In this document: positions 1-10,296 of the stretch, one piece after another
Position numbering within the stretch: the first letter of the stretch is position 1
Layout of the letters: each line of letters begins with the position of its first letter
Origin: Lentisphaerota bacterium
Lineage (GTDB): Bacteria; Verrucomicrobiota; Kiritimatiellia; RFP12; JAAYLN01
Length of the DNA: 16,359 bases
Assembly (NCBI GenBank): GCA_012514915.1
Contig: JAAYZJ010000187.1
Coordinates: 1-16,359, forward strand
Reading direction: 5' to 3'
Notes under the pieces: generated by a model
The model's database searches: none
What the model was told of the DNA's origin: nothing
Seen by the model: the letters and a program-made list of their open reading frames with translations, nothing else
Made by a program: the position numbers and the translations under genes

Positions 1-1224
1 CGGCCGGAGACCGCGCTGTCGCTGGTCGAGGTCTACGAGGCGGCCGCCCGCGCGGGCGAGCGTGTGCTGGGCATCGCGTCGCGCGGCGCCTCGCACTGGG
101 ACGATGCCGGGAGTCTGCCCGACTACCTGCGGCTGCGGCGCAGCATCCGGACCGTGTCGGTGCCGGCCGGCGTGCCCCCGGTGCAGGCGCCGTTCACGCT
201 GGCCAGGGGGGGGCGTTTGCGGTTTCCGTCTCTGGTCTGGCCCGACCCCGCCCTGGCGCCCACCCTGCTGCAGGCCGGCTGGCGGCTGGGGCGGACAACG
301 GTCGAGCCGCTGCCGCCACGCGGATCCGACCGCTCCTTTCTGCGTGTCGTTGGCGGCGCGCAATCGGCTATCTATGTCCGTTACGGCTGCCAGCGCGACG
401 AGAACCGGCGCTACGCGGGTCATGCCCGTCTGCTGCGCGAGGCGGGGGTGGCCGTGCCCCGCGTGCTGGCCGAGCGGCCGGAAGCCCGCGCCCTGCTGCT
501 GGAGGATGGTGGCGCGTGCTCGCTGCGCGATGCCGTGCAGGCCGATCCCGGCCGCATCGACCGCCTGTACCACGCCGTGCTCGATCAGGTCGTGCGTCTG
601 CACACTCGCGCAACCCGGCTGGCGGACGCGTGCGCGTTGGACATGGAACCGGCCTTCGACCGGCGCCTGTACGCCTGGGAGCGCGATCTTTTCCTGGAAC
701 AGATCGTCCGCCGACGGCACCGGGTGGCGGAGGCGTTCACGCCAGGGTTGCTGGACGAGTACGACCGGGTCGCCGAGGCCCTGCTCGGGGTTGGCCGACC
801 GGTGATCGTGCACCGCGACCTCCAGTCGACCAACGTGCTGCTGCACCGCGGACGCGTGACGCTGATCGACTTCCAGGGGATGCGTCGGGGGGCCGCCGCC
901 TACGATCTGGGATCGCTGCTGGCCGATCCGTACGTCGGCCTCCCCCGGGGGCGGCGGGAGGCGTTGCTGGACTATTATGCGCGGCGTGTCGGAGGCGCGG
1001 AGGGCGACGAGGCCCGGCGGTTGTTTCCACTGGGCGGGGTGCAGCGCCTGACGCAGGCCCTGGGCGCCTTTGGACGCCTGACCGCCCTGGGATTATCGGA
1101 TTGGCAGGTGCACATCGTCCCGGCCGCGCGCATCCTGGCGGAACTGGCCGACTCGTGCGGGTTGGCGGAGATCCATCGCCTGGCCGGTGCCACGATCGCG
1201 CGCGAGCAGCAGTTGAACCGCTAA
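1..1224 (+). CDS. Sugar nucleotidyltransferase / AmgK-like sugar kinase fusion (5' end outside window)
   Basis: The reading frame is open from the first base, so the start lies upstream and this is a C-terminal fragment of 407 residues. Residues 1-50 look like the tail of a MurU-type sugar-1-phosphate nucleotidyltransferase, with a W-D-D-A-G-S-L-P-D-Y-L element like the usual W-x-D-x-G-T-P-x-x-Y ending. From about residue 100 the protein is an aminoglycoside-phosphotransferase-fold kinase of the AmgK type (COG3178): a GSDRSFLRV nucleotide-binding loop, the catalytic H271-R-D273 with N278, and the metal-binding D290-F-Q followed by Y-D-L-x-S-L-L. In known systems AmgK phosphorylates N-acetylmuramate or GlcNAc at the anomeric carbon and MurU adds UMP, bypassing de novo UDP-MurNAc synthesis. 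Carrying both activities on one chain would fit peptidoglycan sugar recycling. The substrate is inferred; other sugars are possible. A weak hairpin and T-run follow the TAA stop. Confidence 0.8.
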   Translation, partial: RPETALSLVEVYEAAARAGERVLGIASRGASHWDDAGSLPDYLRLRRSIRTVSVPAGVPPVQAPFTLARGGRLRFPSLVWPDPALAPTLLQAGWRLGRTTVEPLPPRGSDRSFLRVVGGAQSAIYVRYGCQRDENRRYAGHARLLREAGVAVPRVLAERPEARALLLEDGGACSLRDAVQADPGRIDRLYHAVLDQVVRLHTRATRLADACALDMEPAFDRRLYAWERDLFLEQIVRRRHRVAEAFTPGLLDEYDRVAEALLGVGRPVIVHRDLQSTNVLLHRGRVTLIDFQGMRRGAAAYDLGSLLADPYVGLPRGRREALLDYYARRVGGAEGDEARRLFPLGGVQRLTQALGAFGRLTALGLSDWQVHIVPAARILAELADSCGLAEIHRLAGATIAREQQLNR

Positions 1225-1282
1225 CGGGCGCAGAATATGACCCGATAGAGGCCTGTGCATTTTTTTGCCCTGCCCAACTTGA

Positions 1283-1309
1283 CCAGCCATGCGCTGGGGC
1301 ATCTTTTTT
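1283..1309 (+). terminator. Possible weak intrinsic terminator after the kinase gene
   Basis: A perfect 5-bp stem (CCAGC/GCTGG, loop CATGC) at 1283-1297 is followed a few bases later by six T residues at 1304-1309. The stem is short and the T-run is not immediately adjacent, so this is a weak candidate. It lies 58 bp after the plus-strand stop codon and just before the convergent flippase gene ends, which is where a terminator would be expected. Confidence 0.3.
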
Positions 1310-2639
1310 ATACGCCGGACGACACGGAGGTCGTCCCTCCATCAAGGGCGCGGCGCAGGCCGTGTCGCGTGGCCAGCAGAAACAGCGCGCACATGACGGC
1401 GCCGACGGCGGCGAAGCTCCAGGCGGCGCCCGCGATGGCCTGCTGCGCGACCAGCGGCCGGGTGATCAGGCCGGCGAGGAGCGCCGCGGCCGTCATGCAC
1501 GCCAGGCCGACCGTCAGCCGCCGCAGGATGACCAGCACATATTGGAAAACGAGGCTGGCCGCGATCAGGCTGCCGCCCGTCAGGAGCAGCATGAGCTCGC
1601 GACGGTACGCCGCAAGGTCGGTGCCGAAGAGGCGTGAGAGCAGGGCCGTCCCGCCCAGGGGGATCAGCGCCAGGCCGATGGCCGTCAGCCCCGCGATCCA
1701 GGCCAGTTGCACGCCGATCAACCGGAAGAACGGCTTGGGGTCGCGTGCCGGCCAGGCGCGCGCCAGCCGCGTCATCAGGGGGCTCATCGCGAAGTTGGAG
1801 AGGAGCGGGGGAAGGTAGGCGACCATGAAAAGCGCGCTGTAGCGGGTGAGTGTCGCTTCGTCGGATTGGCGATCGAGGGCGAACTTAGCGGCATTGTTGA
1901 TGACCATCAGGAGGTAGGCGTTGAGGAACAGGGGGAGACAGGCGCGCAGGAGCCTGCCGATGCGCCGCGTGTTCCAGCGCAGTTGCCAGCCGCCAAACGC
2001 CCGGATCAGCCGGCCGTCGATGACCAGCAGCAGCGTCGCGTGGAGGGCGACCGGGGCGGCGAGGGCGGGGACGAGGGGCCAGCCGCCGAGCATCAGCGCG
2101 CAGAACAGCAGCAGCGGCAGCAGGGTTTTCCAGAAGAGACTGCGGCAGGCGACATCGAGGCGGTCCCGCTGGTGGTAGCGCCCCTCCAGCACATTCGCCA
2201 GCGATTCCGTCAGCTTGAGCCCGAGCAGCAGCAACAGGGTCGCCGTCTTGTCGCGCGACAGGCCTGCGGTCGCGATCCACCCCAGGCCGGCGAGCAGCAT
2301 CAGGGCGGCGGTCGCCAGCCGGGCGGCCAGGTAGTCGCCAAACGAGAAGTGCTCGCGGGTGTCCGCGACTTGAAAGGAACGGACCGAGAAGCAGCCGATG
2401 GTCTGAAGCTGCAGCGCCGCGGCCAGCGCCAGGCTGAACACGCCGCCCCAGTAGAGTCCCGCCGCGCGGGTGACGACGACCAGCATGAGAAACGTGCTGG
2501 CGGCCACCAGGGTGCCGGAGAGGACCGTCCAGCGAAAGGCGTCCGGCAGAACCCGGCGGTTGGCCGGCACGAACCAGCCGACCAGCCGGGAGGGGGTGGC
2601 GCCGGGTGTATGGCGAGAGCTTTCGAGGGGGCGCGGCAT
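1308..2639 (-). CDS. Polysaccharide flippase-like multi-spanning membrane protein
   Basis: The product is very hydrophobic, with about a dozen predicted membrane segments spread over the whole length of roughly 440 residues, the usual size for Wzx/MVF/MATE-superfamily oligosaccharide-lipid flippases. The segment RSFQVADTREHFSFGDY, just after the second membrane span, resembles a conserved stretch in bacterial lipopolysaccharide/polysaccharide export proteins. Its likely role is moving a lipid-linked glycan across the cytoplasmic membrane; the substrate cannot be read from sequence. I chose the ATG at 2639; an in-frame TTG at 2660 would add seven residues. Neither start has a strong ribosome binding site. 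It is the last gene of the minus-strand run, 63 bp (42 bp with the TTG start) after glnN, and may be co-transcribed with it or use the weak promoter noted in the gap. Its gene neighbours do not explain its function. Confidence 0.8.
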   Translation of the reverse strand: MPRPLESSRHTPGATPSRLVGWFVPANRRVLPDAFRWTVLSGTLVAASTFLMLVVVTRAAGLYWGGVFSLALAAALQLQTIGCFSVRSFQVADTREHFSFGDYLAARLATAALMLLAGLGWIATAGLSRDKTATLLLLLGLKLTESLANVLEGRYHQRDRLDVACRSLFWKTLLPLLLFCALMLGGWPLVPALAAPVALHATLLLVIDGRLIRAFGGWQLRWNTRRIGRLLRACLPLFLNAYLLMVINNAAKFALDRQSDEATLTRYSALFMVAYLPPLLSNFAMSPLMTRLARAWPARDPKPFFRLIGVQLAWIAGLTAIGLALIPLGGTALLSRLFGTDLAAYRRELMLLLTGGSLIAASLVFQYVLVILRRLTVGLACMTAAALLAGLITRPLVAQQAIAGAAWSFAAVGAVMCALFLLATRHGLRRALDGGTTSVSSGV

Positions 2640-2673
2640 CGGTTGCAGCCAGGGCGTCAACGATTACGCGCCG

Positions 2674-2702
2674 AGCATAGCAGATCGGGGCCGGCGGGTC
2701 GA
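2674..2702 (-). promoter_or_regulatory. Weak sigma-70-like promoter candidate before the flippase gene
   Basis: On the minus strand TCGACC (2702-2697) and TATGCT (2679-2674) match the -35 and -10 consensus at four of six bases each, with the ideal 17-bp spacer. A transcript would start near 2667 and leave about 28 nt before the ATG at 2639. In G+C-rich DNA such partial matches occur by chance, so this only raises the possibility that the flippase is expressed apart from glnN. Confidence 0.22.
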
Positions 2703-4772
2703 TCACCCGGGGAACAGCATATCGGCATAAATCGGCAGCGGCCAACTGTCGGCCGGCACGAGCTTCTCGAGTTCGTCGGCGGCGGCGCGCGCCTTGCCCA
2801 TCAGCTCCAGGACCGGCCCGGCGGCATCCTTGGCGAGGGCCGTCTCGAGTTTGTCGGCTGTCGTTAGCAGGGTGAGCGTGAGCCGGCGCACACGCTGGGT
2901 CAGCTTGACCAGCGGCGCCTCCCTTCCGCTCAGGCGCAGTTTCTCGGCATAGGCGAGCCCCGCCGGGATGAGCTGTGTCCGCAGCATGCGCAGCGCGCAC
3001 GAGGCCTCGAGCGCGATGACCTTGCCGTAGGTCTCCGCGTAGATTTCGTAGCGTGACAGGATTTCTCGCTCGCTGAAGATGCCGTACTTCTTGAACAGCG
3101 CGACAACGGGTTCGCTGCGGAGTGCCTCGAGCGCTTCGGGCGTCGTCATGGCGCAGGGGAGGCCGCGCCGGGCGGCCTCCGCGCGCCAGGCCGCACTGTA
3201 GTTGTCGCCGTCGAACAGCACCCGCTGGTGTTTCGTGAAGACCCGCTTGAGCACGGCGCCGAGCGCCGTGTGGAACGCCTCGCCCTTGGCCATCGCCGCC
3301 TCGACCTCGGTGCAGATCAGATCGATGCCCCAGGTCGTCACGGCGTTCAGGGCGACGTTTGGCCCGGCGCAGCTCTGGTTGGAACCGACGGCGCGGAATT
3401 CGAACTTGTTGCCGGTGAACGCCAGCGGCGAGGTCCGGTTGCGGTCGGTCACATCGCAGGGGAGGGGCGGGATGGTGGAGACGCCCACCTGGATGGTGCC
3501 GCCCCGCTTGGAGCGCTTCGCGCCGCCGTTCTGCAACTGGGCGATGATGTCGGTGAGCTGCTCCCCGAGGTAGATCGAGATGATGGCGGGCGGCGCCTCG
3601 TTGGCGCCGAGGCGGTGGTCGTTGCCGGCCGTGGCCACGGTGGCGCGCAGGAGGTCGGCAAAGGTGTCGACCCCGGCGGCGAGCGCGGCGACGAGGGTCA
3701 GGAACTTGGCGTTGTCATGCGGCGTGTCGCCGGGGCTCAACCAGTTCTTGCCGTCGGGTCCCGTCACCGACCAGTTGTTGTGCTTGCCCGAGCCGTTGAT
3801 GCCGGCGAAGGGCTTCTCGTGCATCAGGCAGACGAAGCCGTGCTGCTCGGCGAGCTCCTGCAGCACGAGCATGGTGAGCATGTTGTGGTCGATCGCGAGG
3901 TTCTGCCCCTCGAAGACGGCGGCGATCTCGAACTGGCCCGGCGCGACCTCGTTGTGCCGGGTCTTGGCGGGGATGCCCAGCTTCCAGAGCTCGCTGTCGA
4001 CCGCGGCCATGAAGGCCAGCACGCGCGGCTTGATGTGGCCGAAATAATGATCCTCCATCTGCTGATGGCGCGCGCAGAGGCAGCCGAACAGCGTGCGTCC
4101 CGTTTCGCGCAGGTCGGGTCGGCGGCGGTAGCACGCGCGGTCGACCAGGAAATATTCCTGCTCGATGCCCAGCGTGGCGAAGGCCGGGCCGCTGTCGTCC
4201 ATGCCGAACAGACGGGCCAGGCGCTTGACTTGCTGCGACAACGCATGGTTCGAGCGCATCAGCGGCGTCTTCTTGTCGAGGGCCTCGCCGTGGTAGCCGC
4301 AGAAAATGGTGGGGATGCAAAGCACGGAGACGCCGTTGGTTTCCTTGATGAAGGCGGGGCTGGTCGGATCCCAGGCCGTGTAGCCGCGGGCCTCGAACGT
4401 GGCTCGCAGGCCGCCCGAGGGGAAGCTCGACGCATCGGGCTCGCCCTGGATCAGCTCGCGGCCGGAGAACTTGGCCAGCATGCCGCCCTCGCCGTCGGGC
4501 ATGAAGAAGGAGTCGTGCTTCTCCGCCGTGGCGCCCGTCAGGGGCTGGAACCAGTGCGTATAGTGCGTCGCGCCCTTGGAGAGCGCCCAGGTCTTCATGG
4601 CATCGGCCATCTCGTTGGCGAAGGCGGGGTCGATCGCCTGTCCCTGCGCCAGCGTGGCGGCCAGCGACCGATAGGCCTGCTCGGAGAGATAATTGCGCAT
4701 CGTGCCGATGCTGAAGACGTTGCTGCCGAAGTCGCTGAGTGTGCGGGGCGTGGCCGGGTCGGTGCTGTTCAT
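2703..4772 (-). CDS. glnN: Glutamine synthetase type III
   Basis: This enzyme makes glutamine from glutamate, ammonia and ATP in the cytoplasm. The 689 residues match the type III family (about 700-730), much longer than type I GlnA. Type III hallmarks are present in order: a family N-terminal domain with KFSGRELIQGEPDASSFP near 101-118, the metal-site motif GIEQEYFLVD at 202-211, KTRHNEVAPGQFE at 270-282, HEKPFAGINGSGKHNNWS at 318-335, RLGANEAPPAI at 387-397, and TGNKFEFRAVGSNQS at 453-467. No catalytic motif is missing. The ATG at 4772 is preceded by AGGA with an 8-nt spacer. The gene starts 18 bp after the carA stop, so it probably shares the carB-carA transcript. The genetic context links glutamine production with its use by the CarA glutaminase. 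Type III enzymes are common in Bacteroidetes, cyanobacteria and PVC-type bacteria. Confidence 0.96.
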   Translation of the reverse strand: MNSTDPATPRTLSDFGSNVFSIGTMRNYLSEQAYRSLAATLAQGQAIDPAFANEMADAMKTWALSKGATHYTHWFQPLTGATAEKHDSFFMPDGEGGMLAKFSGRELIQGEPDASSFPSGGLRATFEARGYTAWDPTSPAFIKETNGVSVLCIPTIFCGYHGEALDKKTPLMRSNHALSQQVKRLARLFGMDDSGPAFATLGIEQEYFLVDRACYRRRPDLRETGRTLFGCLCARHQQMEDHYFGHIKPRVLAFMAAVDSELWKLGIPAKTRHNEVAPGQFEIAAVFEGQNLAIDHNMLTMLVLQELAEQHGFVCLMHEKPFAGINGSGKHNNWSVTGPDGKNWLSPGDTPHDNAKFLTLVAALAAGVDTFADLLRATVATAGNDHRLGANEAPPAIISIYLGEQLTDIIAQLQNGGAKRSKRGGTIQVGVSTIPPLPCDVTDRNRTSPLAFTGNKFEFRAVGSNQSCAGPNVALNAVTTWGIDLICTEVEAAMAKGEAFHTALGAVLKRVFTKHQRVLFDGDNYSAAWRAEAARRGLPCAMTTPEALEALRSEPVVALFKKYGIFSEREILSRYEIYAETYGKVIALEASCALRMLRTQLIPAGLAYAEKLRLSGREAPLVKLTQRVRRLTLTLLTTADKLETALAKDAAGPVLELMGKARAAADELEKLVPADSWPLPIYADMLFPG

Positions 4773-4790
4773 GCGTGGGGTCCTGTCGGG

Positions 4791-5998
4791 TTAGCCGCGG
4801 CGGTCGGGCCGCGTCTGGTCAATCAAGGTTCGAAACTGGGCGAAAAGCGGGGCGGGATCGTGGGGGCCTGGCGCGCCCTCGGGATGATACTGCACGGCGA
4901 AGGCGGGGGCGTCAAGCACGCGGAAGCCTTCGAGGGTCTGGTCGTTGAGGTTCAGGTGGGTGACCGCGGCGCGGCGCGGATCGAGCGAGCCGCCATCGAC
5001 CGCGAAATTGTGGTTCTGCGAGGTGATCGCGACCCGGCCGGTGGCGAGCTCCTGGACGGGGTGGTTGCCGCCGTGGTGGCCGAACTTGAGCCGGTAGGTG
5101 CGGGCGCCCAGCGCCCGTCCCAGCAACTGGTGGCCCAGGCAGATGCCCATGATCGGCACGGCACCCAGCAGGCGCTGGATGGTCGCCACGGCGAAGTCGA
5201 GCGCGGCGGGATCGGCGGGCCCGTTGGACAAGAGCACGCCGTCGGGCCGGCGTGCCAGCACGTCCGCGGCGGGCGTGTGCGCCGGCACGACGGTCACCTG
5301 CATCCCCTGGCGCCGCAGGTGGCGCAGGATGTTCCACTTGATGCCGAAGTCGTAGGCGACGACCGCCAGGTCGGCCGCCGGCAGCGCGTCCGCCGAGCCC
5401 CAGGAGCAGGTCAGCCGGCCGTCGGGATCCCACGCGTAGGGCTCCCGGCAGCTCACCCGGGAGGCGTAGTCCTGGCCGTCCAGACCGCGCCAGGCCTGCG
5501 CGCGGCGCACCCCTTCGGCGGGCGGGGTCTCGCCCGTCGCCGAGAGGAAGGCGCGCTGGGTGCCGCGGTCGCGCAGCAGCAGGGTCAGTGCGCGGGTGTC
5601 GATCCCCGCCAGCGCCGGAACCTCCTGCGCGGCCAGGGTGTCCTGCAGCGAGTGCTCGCTGCGCCAGTTGCTGGGCAGGTTGGCCTCCCGGATGAGCAGC
5701 CCCGCCGCGAACAGGCGCGCCGACTCGCGGTCGGCGCCGTTCATGCCGACGTTGCCGATCTCGGGACAGGTGAACGTGATGAACTGCCCGGCGTAGGAGG
5801 GGTCGGTGAGCATCTCCTGGTAGCCGGTCATGCCCGTGTTGAAGACGACCTCGCCGACGGCTTCGCACGGGGCGCCGACCGAATAGCCGCGGAAAACCGT
5901 GCCGTCCTGCAGGGCGAGGTAGGCGCGGCGCTCGCGGCGCAACCTCCAGTTCCAGCGGTCGGAGGGGGAGGGGGGCGTGGCCTTGACGGGGTCGTTGT

Positions 5999-6002
<4 letters not shown>
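4791..6002 (-). CDS. carA: Carbamoyl-phosphate synthase small (glutaminase) subunit
   Basis: CarA hydrolyses glutamine and channels ammonia to CarB for carbamoyl phosphate, the precursor of pyrimidines and arginine. The 403-residue product has the CarA N-terminal domain (VFNTGMTGYQEMLTDPSY at 53-70, TCPEIGNVG at 78-86) and a class I glutaminase domain from about 213. The nucleophile is Cys288 in GICLGHQ, followed by KFGHHGGNHPV (306-316), SQNHNFAVD (328-336) and the His373-Pro-Glu375 of the catalytic triad. The frame continues open upstream, but the ATG at 6002 gives the normal N-terminus with a roughly 20-residue extension, and it overlaps the carB stop as ATGA. The bases upstream are C-rich with no ribosome binding site, so translation probably depends on coupling to carB. 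The order carB-carA is the reverse of the common carAB arrangement. Confidence 0.96.
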
Positions 6003-9322
<3,320 letters not shown>

Positions 9323-9385
9323 GGTGTCCCGAGGTTAGGCTCTCGCAGTCACGTGTTGCGCCTCTAGTTGCAGCCGCCGTGCCAA

Positions 9386-9423
9386 CCCGGATGCCGGGGC
9401 GATTTCGGGCCTGGCCTGGCCCG
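9386..9423. repeat. Two tandem GC hairpins in the carB leader
   Basis: One perfect 6-bp inverted repeat (CGGGCC/GGCCCG, 6-base loop) lies at 9406-9423, and a perfect 5-bp one (CCCGG/CCGGG, loop ATG) at 9386-9398, separated by 7 bases. They are 64-100 bp upstream of the carB ATG. They may be mRNA stem-loops or a protein-binding palindrome; in G+C-rich DNA chance is also possible. Confidence 0.35.
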
Positions 9424-9479
9424 GAAGACCCCGTTCGACGTGATGCGTAAACAAATGTGTCCCTCGTTTGACGCGGCAG

Positions 9480-9495
9480 GCGACAGAAATGTCGC
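9480..9495. repeat. Perfect 6-bp hairpin just after the IMPase stop
   Basis: GCGACA and TGTCGC flank a 4-base loop (GAAA on plus, TTTC on minus). On the transcribed minus strand it begins 15 nt after the IMPase TAG, where a transcript end would be expected, but there is no following T-run. It could stabilise the 3' end of the smc-IMPase mRNA or be part of the carB leader. Confidence 0.4.
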
Positions 9496-9510
9496 GGGAT
9501 GGCCGGACGT

Positions 9511-10296
9511 CTACATCGCCTGCGTCAGGGCCTGCCGCAGCGCGCCGTGCAGATGCCCGTTCGAGGCCAGGTAGGCCAGGCGGTAGCGGCCGTGCATGCG
9601 GAGCACCTCGTCCGCCCCGCCGGCGCGCGCGAGGATCAGCGAGGCTGCCGCGATGTCCCAGAGGTAGATGCCGTGCTCGAAATAGCCGTCCGATGCACCC
9701 TGCGCCACCTGGCAGATATCCAGCGCGGCCGCCCCCATGATGCGCGGCCGCTGCACGCGCTCGGCCAGCGCGCTGAAAAAGCGGAGCGACCGCGTCGGAT
9801 CCTCCGATTGGTCGGTTCCCGTGTGTACGAGGGCATGGGACAGTTGGGTGCGCGACGAACAGCGGATCGGCCGGTTGTTGCACAGGGCCGGGCCATCGAG
9901 CGCCGCCTCGAAGCACAACTGCATCTCCGGGGCGTAGACGACGCCCGCCTGCAGCACGCCGTCGGTGCGCGCGGCGATGGAGCAGCACCAGTAGGGGAGT
10001 CCATGAAAATAATTGACCGTTCCGTCGATCGGGTCGATGATCCATTCGACACCGGGAGGAGCGGGGTATTCGTCGCCGGCCGTCTCCTCGCCGAGGATCG
10101 CGTGGCCGGGAAAGGCGGCTTCGATCGTCGCCGTCGCGAGGGTCTGGCATTCGACATCGAGCTTGTGCTTGACGTCGTGCCGCGACAGGCTGTCGACCTC
10201 GTCGCGTCGGCCATGATGGTGCCGGGCGTGGTCGCCGGCGCGGATCGCCGCGAGCCGCGCGACGGCCAGCAGGGCGGTGGGGGTCGGCGCGCTCAT
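9511..10296 (-). CDS. Inositol monophosphatase family phosphatase (SuhB-like)
   Basis: The 261-residue product has the three signatures of the Mg-dependent, lithium-sensitive IMPase family: GEET with Glu70/Glu71, the metal-binding motif IDPIDGTVNYFHGLP (Asp88, Asp91), and a C-terminal LWDIAAASLILARAGG. An early DVKHKLDVECQ matches the family's D-x-K-x-x-x-D element. The family removes phosphate from myo-inositol phosphate, histidinol phosphate, PAP or similar sugar phosphates. The signature does not decide which, so I give no gene symbol. The ATG at 10296 overlaps the TGA of smc as ATGA, and GGAGGA sits about 9 nt upstream inside smc, so translation is coupled to smc but also has its own ribosome binding site. 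A TAG stop is followed by a short hairpin. IMPase family members are cytoplasmic, about 260-270 residues, so the gene is complete. Confidence 0.92.
   Translation of the reverse strand: MSAPTPTALLAVARLAAIRAGDHARHHHGRRDEVDSLSRHDVKHKLDVECQTLATATIEAAFPGHAILGEETAGDEYPAPPGVEWIIDPIDGTVNYFHGLPYWCCSIAARTDGVLQAGVVYAPEMQLCFEAALDGPALCNNRPIRCSSRTQLSHALVHTGTDQSEDPTRSLRFFSALAERVQRPRIMGAAALDICQVAQGASDGYFEHGIYLWDIAAASLILARAGGADEVLRMHGRYRLAYLASNGHLHGALRQALTQAM

Larger units (their letters stand above)
9323..9510 (-). promoter_or_regulatory. Intergenic leader upstream of carB
   Basis: This 188-bp gap separates the IMPase stop from the carB ATG, in contrast to the overlaps and short gaps around it, so it is the likely site of a carB promoter or leader control. 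I could not find a convincing -35/-10 pair. It carries three perfect inverted repeats (9480-9495, 9406-9423, 9386-9398) but no T-run typical of an attenuator terminator. A relatively A/T-rich patch lies at about 9449-9470. No reading frame here looks like a gene. Confidence 0.4.
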
